Assembly: GCA_014825775.1 (NCBI GenBank)
Contig: MVAQ01000073.1
Span: 1 to 64,000 of the forward strand
From: Krasilnikovozyma curviuscula
Taxonomy: Eukaryota; Basidiomycota; Tremellomycetes; Cystofilobasidiales; Mrakiaceae
Length of the DNA: 64,000 nt
Direction: 5' to 3'
This document shows positions 37,308 through 46,849 of the stretch, piece after piece (the first letter of the stretch is position 1; each line of letters starts with the position of its first letter). The position numbers and the translations under genes are program-made. The notes under the pieces are model-generated. The model ran no database searches and was not told where the DNA came from. It was given only the letters and a program-made list of their open reading frames with translations.

Positions 37308-40300
37308 TTATTCTGCTCCACTGGGGGAAGGTGCAGCAGAAATGTGCTGAAGTTGTTGAGGTACCGGCGTCTGAGCTAAGGAGTACTGAGAAGCAGGCTG
37401 TTGTTGGGATAGTTGCTGTTGAGGTTGACTTTGTAGTGGTTGGGGAGGTTGATATCCAGGATCGCTCTTCAGGCTTGAGATCTTGGCTTGGTATGACTCT
37501 ACAAAAACAGCAGGACCTATCAATAAGAATGACCACGCAAAGGAGCTAAATAGAAAGTGGTCGTACCTATCGGTGTCTGTTTTGTTACTAGATGCGATAC
37601 CAGGATCGGCTCAAACAGTGACGCGGTGTCCATGAGCTACGAAAACGAAAGGAATGACGAGTGAGTACAAATTTCATAGATAATGAACTTTCTCAGGGAA
37701 AATCAGAACAACAGCGGGTTACATACCTCAAGTATTCTCAATACTTCGTCTGGAACTCCATAGTCACCGACAGGATTCTTCGGCACATACCATTTCTGCT
37801 CAACCAACCCTCGATCAATCATATCCTGCTCCTCCTTCTCCTTCTCTTCCTTCTCCAACCTTTCCTTTTCCAATCTCTCCCTCTCAGCTGCTGCCGCTGC
37901 CCTGGAGGACTTTTTGACCGGCACTGCCGCCTTTTCAGACTTGGGCGTCCCTTTGCTCGTCGAGGCCGGTGTCTCAACATCCATAGGTGTATCAGGTGGC
38001 TGGTGCATCGAAGGATCCTGCTGGTGAGGCGATATCTGCATTTTGGTTCTTCGAACTAGGTGGTCCGTCGACTGAAACCAGATGTGGAGCTCTGTAATCT
38101 TCATCTCACCGAGTGAAATGATTTGCTCTGGGTTGTGGACATTGATTTCAGGCTGTTGCATTAGTTGGACAAATATTTTTGCTGAAGTTAGAGTGATAGC
38201 GCCGTTTGTGTAGGAATGAGTGAATAATACGTGTTCAAGTTCGAGGTTGTGAGTGAGGCCGCCATGCGACATGTTGACGATTGTACCCCCCGGTCGGCAC
38301 AATGATGAAAAGGTGATGGTTTGGAGCCCCGCTGAAAACCATTTTGAGAAGTGGAGAGGAAGAAGACTAAGTGGAATCGCTACAATGAAAAAAACGAAGG
38401 AGAAGTCAGGTCGTTGAGCTCAAAACGAAAAGTCTACAGAGTAAAATTACCGAACACTTTATCCGGTTGACCAATATCACTCGAGCTTAGAGTATACTTA
38501 GCACAGCCGGCAGGACTAAAGAACCTCGTAACGTGTTCCTTGATGAACGGTAAATCCCGCCGCTGTAACAAGAAATTACAGCAGTTCAGTAACTGAAGAG
38601 AAGTCTCTCAAGGCGAATCCAATCCCAAAAGAAGGAGACTAACCGTATTAGCGAGTGAAAATGCCCACCAGAACTCCATCAGCTTCGCTAACGGCGCCGC
38701 TGGTGATTTCCCAAACGCCGCAGGGTTGGGGTTTGGTATCAGCACCGAAGACGGCACTATGTTTCTCGGTCTGAAGACAAGTAATTCCAAGAAGTCAGGT
38801 ATGAAGCTCTGGTATCCAAGCAGGAAGATAAAACTAAATTAAAGCACTCACGTCAACATTTCGCCTGCGCCGGAGATGCCTAAGCCTTTACCGCCGTTCA
38901 TCTCGTCATCTCCATCCCCATCTTCGATCCTCCACTGCTGCTGCTGCTGCTGCTGCTGTGGTGTCTGCTGAAGCTGGAATCCAAGTGGCGGCGGTTGCTG
39001 TATGGGTGACGCTTGAATGATTTGCTGACCTTGTTGCTGGGGGGGGATGAAATGCCTCTGTTGCTGCTGTTGCTGCTGTTGCTGCTGTTGTTGTTGTTGA
39101 CGAATAAGTTCATTCTGCTTCAAAACCTGCGGTTGTTGATGTTGGTGCAGCTGAGCTTGTTGTTGTTGTTGCAGCATCTCGAACTGGTTTCGATAGTGCG
39201 GCGCGCCGCCGGGGATGAGGTGTGGTGGTTGTTGCTGTTGGCCAGCAGGGGGAGGTTGGTGTTGAGAAGGGTGAAAAATCTGTTGTGGTGATTGAGGTGG
39301 GAACGCACCGTCGCCGTTGACGACGTTTGGCGGCTGTGGAGGAGGTTGTGACTGCCTTGACAGGTCGGGCGAGTGAGACGAGGGCGGCGGGGGCGGGAGT
39401 AGAACTGATGTTGGACCGGCTGCTGCCATTGGTATCATTGTCCTTGATGACGTTCGAGCAACCATGGGTGGTCGGATAGATAGAGGAGGGGCAAACGGGG
39501 GTTGCTTGGGTGGCAGCCCTCCTCCGGAGCCTCCTGCACTAGGATTAGGGGACGGCTGATGTGGGAAATGAGGCTGCTGCTGTCCCTGCTGGGAATTTGG
39601 CCAAGGAGGGGGTGCTTGGGATTGTGCTGGTTGGTCGAGTGGAGGCTGGGGACCAGGGTGAATTTGTTGCATGTACTGAGGCTGCTGCTGGGGATGTGGA
39701 CCTGTGTGTTGCATTTGGATCTGGGGGTGGATCATTTCAGAATGCTGGGGTAGCGATTGTGATCGTGTGGGTGGATAGTAACCCTATACAGAGCGGTTGG
39801 CCAGACAGAAAGAGACAGCATCGCCGATCGTTGGCCAGACGGATTAAAAAAGGAGTAGAACCCAGCCATTTTCGTAGAGATAAAGTGCAGAATATCATCT
39901 TCAGCAATTTTCATATTATAATATAGGAGAACGCACATAGTAATTGAAAGAAAATGTTGAAACTTACAAGGGAAGAAGGGCCAGGACCACCACCAGCCAT
40001 GTCTTGCTGCTGCTGTTGCTGGATATGAAACGCCATTCCTGGGGGAGCATAACCCGCAGGAGGAGCAATAGCCGGGTTGCCATTTATCGTTACAAGATGG
40101 CTGGCCTGCATAGGTATGGGAATACCGTTCCCAGCCGATACGACTCTGATTTGGCCTCCAGGACCCACAAACGGCGGCCCTCCTGGTTTCCCACCACCAC
40201 CGCCCTGCTGCTGCTGCTGCATCATATGCTGCTGCTGCTGCTGGTGCATTATCATGTCTGATTCCATTCGACGCTGGCGTTCTTCCAGAGCCTGAGCTCG

Positions 40301-40453
40301 ACCGTCGTCGAGGTTCTGGTGAGGGCTCGACAAGGGATTCTGAGGCCGGCCACCAGCATTGACCATGTAATTCCCATAGTTTGGAGGAGGGGGACCCAGT
40401 CCTATACTGACCTGAGGCTGCTGCTGAGAATGAGCGGCAAATTGCATGGCCAT
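37308..40453 (-). CDS. LIM-domain-binding (LDB/PtaB/Mfg1-type) transcriptional regulator, Gln-rich
   Basis: A nuclear adaptor of the Ldb1/Chip family; in fungi (PtaB, Mfg1) it works with Flo8/SomA-type factors in adhesion and morphogenesis. The N-terminal half is Gln/Pro-rich with several poly-Q runs (one of about 15). The conserved domain starts at KLMEFWWAFSLAN, continues HVTRFFSPAGCAKYTLSSSD, then SLCRPGGTIVNMSHGGLTHN and ITELHIWFQSTDHLVRR, the LDB dimerisation domain. A basic stretch (KKSSRAAAAAERERLEKERL) follows, then KNPVGDYGVPDEVLRILE and a Gln-rich C-terminus ending PSPSGAE. The start MAMQFAAHSQQ lies just after an acceptor TTTTCTAG, so the leader is probably spliced. It lies 210 bp behind the DDHD gene on the same strand. 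Confidence 0.8.
39058..39105. repeat. CAG/CAA glutamine-codon repeat in the LDB gene
   Basis: An imperfect CTG/TTG triplet run on the plus strand, coding poly-Gln on the minus strand; a second run is at about 38935-38960. Mixed CAG/CAA codons suggest selection for Gln and not a pure expanding microsatellite. Confidence 0.8.
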
Positions 40454-41139
40454 CCCAGGCTAGAAAAGCTGTCACAGGGCGGCGAGGGTGAGAGTTTCTA
40501 TTCAGGTGGTTTGTTGGAGTGCTTCAAGCGAGCATGACCTGGCAAAGAGCCACACCCTCCCTTCAAGACTTGAAAATAGAATTTGAAGATGTTCTCACAA
40601 GGGATCTGATGAGTGGGTTTGAGGTTTGGGGGGCTTCAGCTCGTTGGGTAGCGTCCAATTTGTGTTCGCCTTCGAAAGGGCCGAAAGAGGCAACTCGGAA
40701 CGCAAAAAAGTCCAAAAATCCAGGGAAATAATTCACAACACTTCTCACAGAGGTAGAAGTTGAATAGAGAGCAAAATACTGCCCAGTGATTAATAGATCA
40801 GATAGAGCACAGCTGTTTTGCGCCTTCCAGCTTTTGCGCCTTTATTGTCTGGGGGAGGCGCCGTCAAAAGCTAGCAATATTTTATGGCTGTATCTAACCT
40901 AAAGGAGACTTGAGTCTCCTTGCTCCTACTATTCTTCAACGATAAAGAAGAGGTAACGGAACCTAATAACGCATAGTCACAGTCATTACGCCCGATCTCT
41001 TGTCGTCTCTCCTCACCATCACACCATTATCTGATTTTATCTAGCAGGATTTCTCCTCTATAGTCTGACCTCAAGTTTGTTCTATAGTGTAACATAGCTT
41101 GAATTGCAATCTTGTTGTTCTAGCATGCGAGAGAACTTA
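40454..41139. other. Intergenic region upstream of the LDB regulator
   Basis: Nearly 700 bases. It probably holds the leader intron and promoter of the LDB gene; no other open frame has support. Confidence 0.45.
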
Positions 41140-42401
41140 TCAGCGACTGAGCGTCCTCCAACAACAGTAAGCTCCAAACTCACCCTCAATTGTGGATTTG
41201 ACATTGCCGTTGGTGCTCTCTAAAAAGTTCCTCTTGTGATAAATAACACTTTGACCCTCCTGTGCATTCATTGACCTCTTGAACTCATCCGTCCTCCCTA
41301 ACCTATCGCTGCTCCCATTCGACACCCTCTGGAATCCCGAGTCATTCCAGTAGTCCTCCTCCTCATCCGTGACGAGTGTTGACTGGGACGTCATTGAAGA
41401 CGGAGACAGGTAGCGTTTCGTGGAGGGTGAGAGAGAGCTTTGGGTTGCTTGTGTTAGGCGGGCGGGCGGAGATGATGGCGGAGGATGGCGCGACTGGCGG
41501 AGCACATGATGAGGGAGACAATGCGTTGGTTTTTAAGTCTTCTGAATGAAAGAGAAAACATACAGATGGATAATGAACCAGCTCCTTGGGATGTGTAGAT
41601 CGGCCTCGAGATATCTCGTCGTACTGTGCACAGTATCCTGAAAACTGCAACGGTGGGGAAGCTTCTTCGAATCGGAATGTTGACACGGAGGACGCTTGAG
41701 AAGGTAAAGGATGACTACGATGTCTCTTGAGAGCTAAGAATGAAGGCATTGAGGAAGCTGATAGAGAGGATGAATTTTTCTGGTACTACTTTGGAGAGAC
41801 CAGAACGGGTGAAGGGAAACCGTTGAGCGACGTTACCGATCTGAACGTTCCTTCCTCCCACAAGAATGAGAGACAGACGTACGATGGGGGTTGCAAGGTG
41901 CCATAATGACGTGTTAGTGAGAATATACTCCTGATTGAGATTCATAGCTGAGACAGTGAAAAGTCTACTCGAGTGGACGTGCGAAGCTCAGAACGTGTTT
42001 TGAATATCCCGGCGCCGTTCGAAGAAAGTATGGGGGAAACCTTTGTTTTTGGAGTAAGAACCAGAGCAGAATACAGAGATACCCCTCGGTTGTTTGAAAT
42101 TAAAGTGAATGTCGTTTACTGCAAGGAAAAAAATAGAAAGACTTCTAGTAATGATTGCGACCGGAAGGCTCATCAGCCCGAAAACGCTCACAGCTAGATG
42201 AAATTAACCCGCGAAGGAGCATCTCACCCAAACACCTTTTCCCGCTGAGATATGATCATCGGAATAAACTAGGGCATCGTACCCTCTTCCGGCCGCTTCC
42301 TTGAGCTTGTTTCTGATTGTTTCGCTTTCAGCGTCAAGCTTGCTTCTGCTTTTGTTCTGAGAGCTTGATTCATTTTTATAAGAAATTCTAGACATAAGCA
42401 A
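41140..42401 (-). CDS. Uncharacterised probable membrane protein (exon model uncertain)
   Basis: I do not recognise the family. On the minus strand several neighbouring frames look coding and are bordered by splice signals. The first exon reads SKLDAESETIRNKLKEAAGR then GYDALVYSDDHISAGKGVW before a GTGAGA donor at 42229-42230. A middle exon has SLWHLATPIVRLSLILVGGR and NVQIGNVAQRFPFTRSGLSK, partly hydrophobic. A later exon shows LKRHRSHPLPSQASSVSTFR and then a Ser/Pro-rich tail with VTDEEEDYWNDSGFQRV near the end. I could not join the first two exons in a single phase, so coordinates are an envelope. It is divergent from IMP3 with 149 bp between starts. Confidence 0.4.
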
Positions 42402-42550
42402 TAAGATTTAAGTACAATTGATACTTTCTCAAGTTTTTAGTTTGGTCGATTAGAGCTGAGGCTCTTTTCGTCCCACCTGAGCTTCCCGCCAACGCTCAAT
42501 ACCAAACCCCACCTGGATCATCGCAGCATTCCTGAACCCGTCAACTAAGC

Positions 42551-43466
42551 ATGAGGGAACTGAAATATCACGAGAAAAAACTGCTGAAGAAGGTTGACTT
42601 TCTGAATGTAAGCTCTTTATCCCTTTTGTTACTGCTCCTCCTGCCTGCTGCTGATTTTCCCCCTCCTTCGTCCTCCAGTGGAAACAGGATGCGAATCTAA
42701 GAGAAATTAAAGTCATGAGGAGGTACCATATCCAGCAGAGAGAAGACTATCACAAGTAAATCCCCTACTTCTCACTATCGACCTTGTGTAAAAACTTCTT
42801 CTCTTCGTCGTTCGCGCCACTGACCACTCCCACTGCTATTCTTCCTCCATTTTCTGTTCGCCCATTCTGCAACCCAGATACAACGCCATCTGTGGTCAAT
42901 TACGTGGCCTAGCACATCGAATCTCCCTCCTCCCACCTGCCGACCCGTTTCGTTCGTCCCAAGAAGGCGCCATCCTCAGCAAGCTATACGACATGGGCAT
43001 TCTCAACCTCGAGAACAAGATGAGTGACGTGGAGAACAAAGTGACTGTTAGTGCGCTATGTAGGAGAAGGCTAGCGGTTGTTGCGTGTCGGTTAAAGATG
43101 GCGGAGACAGTCAGCACGGTGCGTTTATCTTCTTTTGCTCTCGCTGTAGGGGACGGAGCACTGACTTCACTTTGTTCGGTTTTCGTCTGATATCTTTAGG
43201 CGACGAAATACATTGAACAAGGACATATTCGAGTGGGACCTAACACGATAACAGATCCAGCCTTTCTGGTGACGAGGAACATGGAGGACTTCATTACCTG
43301 GGTCGACACGAGTAAACTCAAGAGGACCGTCATGGCTTATAACGATGAGGTCAGTCATCACTTCTTTCAATTATCGTTTGGGTTAAGGAATACTCTTCTG
43401 ACTTGGATTTCTGACCTGGGTTTTCGACGCGGTGCCATTTCTAGCTCGACGACTTCGACCTACTGT
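42551..43466 (+). CDS. IMP3: U3 snoRNP protein Imp3
   Basis: A nucleolar S4-like RNA-binding protein of the SSU processome, which helps U3 snoRNA pair with pre-rRNA. Five exons (42551..42607, 42679..42755, 42878..43118, 43200..43349, 43443..43466) close to 182 aa, the normal Imp3 size. Family motifs are [20 protein letters not shown], then [34 protein letters not shown], and the S4 part [20 protein letters not shown] and [20 protein letters not shown]. It ends VMAYNDELDDFDLL. The last exon encodes only LDDFDLL plus stop. Confidence 0.96.
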
Positions 43467-43648
43467 AAAATTAAGCGAGTTGTTACCGGACGGACTGCTG
43501 TATTGGGTCGTTGTGTTGTAGGAATAAAGAGACTATTGGCTAGATTGACTCTTTCGCCTTTCGGGAACGTCAAGGTCTTGCAAGGAGCGCTCCTTTGCAG
43601 AGAAAAGAGTTGACATCTGAAGCGTTTCGTACAGGGTACCCAGCATCA

Positions 43649-44854
43649 TTACTGTAATTCAATGCAATTTAATGCAACGGGTCAGTAATTGTTCGTGCAC
43701 CGTAGCACCATCTCCGGAGAGAGACACAGTGAACGTACCTCCTCCATCGCGTCTTCCAGAGCCTGCTTCGCTGCAACTTCAGCCTCAGCCAACAGCTCCT
43801 TTGGAACAAACTGATGGCGGCCCTTCGACTCAGGACAAATCCACGACATCTCGAGCTCGAAATCCTTGTCCTTGTCGTCATCGTGAACTTTGTGAATACT
43901 GTTTCGGCACCAGATGCAAGTGAGCTTCAAAGCTTTAAGCAAATGAGCAGGACCGGAAAAAACCCACATTCTAGCAACCTCAAATACGGCCTGTCTCGCA
44001 TCCAAGTTATCAAAGTCCAGCTTTTCCAACTCCGTCTTCGCCAACAACCTGCCCTTTCCAACGGCGGTAGCCTTGTACCCAAAGCTCAGACCAGAGGGCT
44101 CTACCATATACAGCTGGGGGCCATTCTTATCAACAGCACCGAAGATAGAGGAAACACCGAACGGGCGGACAGACGAGTATAGGGTGTATTGCTGGAGGTA
44201 GTGCGAGATTCGGTCGATGAGGTCCTACACGAGGAAGTGCGAGGCCAACTCGTCAGTGTTTTTCTTAAGAAATATATCACAAGAAATGGGAGATAGGCTC
44301 ACTTTAAGGGGCGTGGGGGAGACGAATGTATCTCTGTAGTTCTGTGCCTCGTCTCGAGCTCGATTCGCTACATGCTTCGTGTCAGCCAACAATCCTGCGG
44401 TAGCCTGTAGTCCCCATGAAAGCATCAATCAGCCCAATAATTCAACACCTTTCATATGCGATGGAAAAGCAGAAGGAGGAGAGGGAGGACGTACCAGTCC
44501 GACATGAACGTCCACTGTCTGGATCCTCTTGTTCGTGCCAGGTACGAGCAGTTTTGAGTGAACGAGTTTCTCAACTGCTAGGATGACACCATCTTTAAAT
44601 CTAAGACCTATGGCTGTTCCTGATGATTCGACAGCTTTGGAGGCGTATTCGACCTTGAGAGCAAGGAATCAGTACGCTGAACAGAAGGAAACGACGCATA
44701 GCAGGACATTTACTTGGAAGATTCTACCGTCTGTATAAATGATAGAAGTTCAGTCTCGTAGGTTCGAAGGTGTGGAAGAAAAGGCAGAAAACGTAGGCTA
44801 ACCTGGCGAATATGTTGACGAAGAGAGATCGTAGCCTGTACCTATCGAAGTCAT
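43649..44854 (-). CDS. PRE10: 20S proteasome subunit alpha-7 (PSMA3/Pre10)
   Basis: An outer-ring alpha subunit of the 20S proteasome. The start [20 protein letters not shown] carries the alpha-subunit signature, continuing to [11 protein letters not shown]. Exon 1 is 44854..44803, exon 2 a 17-nt exon 44730..44714, and exon 3 starts at 44653. Further blocks are [20 protein letters not shown], the [18 protein letters not shown] helix and [20 protein letters not shown], typical of alpha-7. A conserved C-terminal acidic segment ([20 protein letters not shown]) follows. The last coding exon ends EDAMEE at 43739, and the splice (GTACGT donor, TTACAG acceptor) delivers TAA at 43651..43649, so the final exon begins with the stop. 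Confidence 0.95.
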
Positions 44855-45262
44855 TTCTTTGGCAACAGAACCAGTAGAGAAGTCAGAAAGAGCTCAGGTA
44901 CTTAAACCTAATGACTCTTCACTTACTTCAGGGTGGGTTAGTGGAGAGGAAGGGTTAATAAGGTAGGGTGGTGTCGAGGCCAGCCTTACCACTCAGCACG
45001 AATGCGAGTCGCTCTCGTGGAAGCTTGGGTGGCGGCACATCAGTTTGCAAACTGTTCTCGAGCTAGAGCAATAGGGAATGTGCTGTGAAAAGGAGGTGCT
45101 CTTGAAGAGTGAACAAGTGGACGTTTGGGCATACCAGCCTCCTTCCCATAGCTCAAAACTTCACGCAATATTTATATACATCCTATCGCAGTTAGTTTTT
45201 ATAATAAAGAAAGAAAGAGCAAATATGATACCAATTTTTTACACTAATTAAAGAATATGAGG

Positions 45263-46010
45263 ATTACTTTGCAGCAGAGACGGTGATAGAGCTGACAGTC
45301 ACCATCTCAGTCTGCGCGAACGACGAGGAACTCCAGACGCAGTATTGCAGTCGACAGATCACCAAGTACTGAGGGAAAAACTGGTCCTGTACTCGCAACC
45401 CAGAAGTCTCCTTAGTGTATGGAATGTTTAGGCGTTTGGCAATTACTGTCTTGAAAGCATCAATGCCGTCGAAGTATAGTGTATAGGAGTTTTCAGCAGG
45501 CCACCAGCTGAGTTGGTGAGGACCATTCTAGCCAAAGTAGCTTCCTCCCAGAAGGCGTAGGCAGCGACGAAGTCAGAATTCGTTCCCACCTCACTGAAAA
45601 AGGTCTTCCTCGTTGACCCACTAGCTTCCTTCACAATAAGAGCACCATGGTTTTCTGGAAGAATGTGTGGGCGGGAAGAGAGGTTAACTCCATCATCAGC
45701 TCCGCCGATAGGCTGAATAAGATTGTATCGGTAGCCCACATCGTGATGGAAGTAAAACTGCTGCTCACCAGAAAAGCAGATAGCAGAGCGATGTCGACCA
45801 TCCAACTCGCAGCTGATTCGTCAGTGTTGTTGTTTCCTGGAGCACTGTGACTAGAGAAAGATACAAATGTCGGAAGGTGTACCACTTCAGTATATCAAAG
45901 TAGGAACATCCTCAGCGTAACTGTTGGTTTCACCTAAGATATAAGGAAGGCCGACGGTCCTAAGCCTAGCAACCACTTTAGCGTTTCTGGCATGATTAGA
46001 GCGGACGTTT
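45263..46010 (-). pseudogene. Relic of a GH79 beta-glucuronidase/heparanase-like glycosidase
   Basis: The minus strand reads NHARNAKVVARLRTVGLPYI then LGETNSYAED, stops at a TGA, resumes with APGNNNTDESAASWMVDIAL LSAF, and needs a one-base frame change near 45770 to continue as FSGEQQFYFHHDVGYRYN then LIQPIGGADD and GTNSDFVAAYAFWEEATLAR. These match the C-terminal half of fungal GH79 proteins, including the nucleophile region GETNS and Y-FH-GYRYNLIQP. Weak C-terminal remains (FKTVIAKRLNIPYTKETSGL) extend to about 45263 in another frame. No N-terminal half was found upstream. The TGA might lie in a lost intron, but the indel cannot be explained by splicing. Confidence 0.65.
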
Positions 46011-46647
46011 GCTTCTCGCTGTTACTAATGTTTACAGTTCAGCAGTCATGACTTGACCTTTCTAAGTTTGGGATCCAGAAGATTCTCGGATTGGTTTACT
46101 TGTTATTTGGCTTTATTATGATATCACAACGTGGTTCATTGTGGAGGAAGTATCGATTGAGGTAGGTAAGTAGGCGATAGACAAAAGGGAACCGAAGCAC
46201 CCAAAACTCCTCTTTGCACTTTGTTTATAATCTTAGCTTTACTAAAAGCTTAGTCGGAAATCATGAAGGAAAGTACTACCCCCTCGTGCGCATCGACGTC
46301 TTTACATCTTTGTTTACATTCTGACTTCGGATCGATTTGCCTGACCGTATCGAGTTCCGCAAAAAATTCTTTCCGCACCGTCCTACACATCACAGGCATA
46401 CTACTCTCATCTGACCAAGAGGTGAAATTTTTCAACCATGTATTTTGTCATCCTGAGGTGATCGGTCAATCTCGCGTAAGATTCAAAACAAAGCCTTCTT
46501 TCCGAAGTCCGAATTTAAAACGCACCTCACTCACCGACTTGGTGTTTTTGAAATATCTTCTTATTGTTTGGTTTTATCATCTTTCAGTCGTCTCACAGCT
46601 TTCCATTCGCCTGGGTACACAAGGCCCTGTGGTGCGCGTGACGAGCC

Positions 46648-46664
46648 CGGCAGCGTTGCAACCG
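46648..46664. promoter_or_regulatory. CGG-N11-CCG palindromic site upstream of the transporter
   Basis: A CGG and a CCG triplet are spaced by exactly 11 bases, the half-site geometry used by Gal4-type Zn2Cys6 factors, 186-202 bp before the transporter start codon. One match can occur by chance; function is inferred. Confidence 0.25.
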
Positions 46665-46706
46665 CTGAACGGTCCGCCCACGATATTTTGTGTTTTCTGA
46701 GGAATG

Positions 46707-46712
46707 TATAAA
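46707..46712 (+). promoter_or_regulatory. TATA box of the MFS transporter gene
   Basis: TATAAA 138 nt upstream of the ATG at 46850. Confidence 0.5.
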
Positions 46713-46849
46713 GCTTGCAACTCCTGGTGCCCCAGTTTTCTCAGAACCACGTCTACTAAATCCAGTCTTATCAGAGTGGAAAGGAGCCGTCCCTTCAAAG
46801 CCGTCGCTTCAGTAAATCGAACTGAATATCAACAGTACCCTATTCTAAG

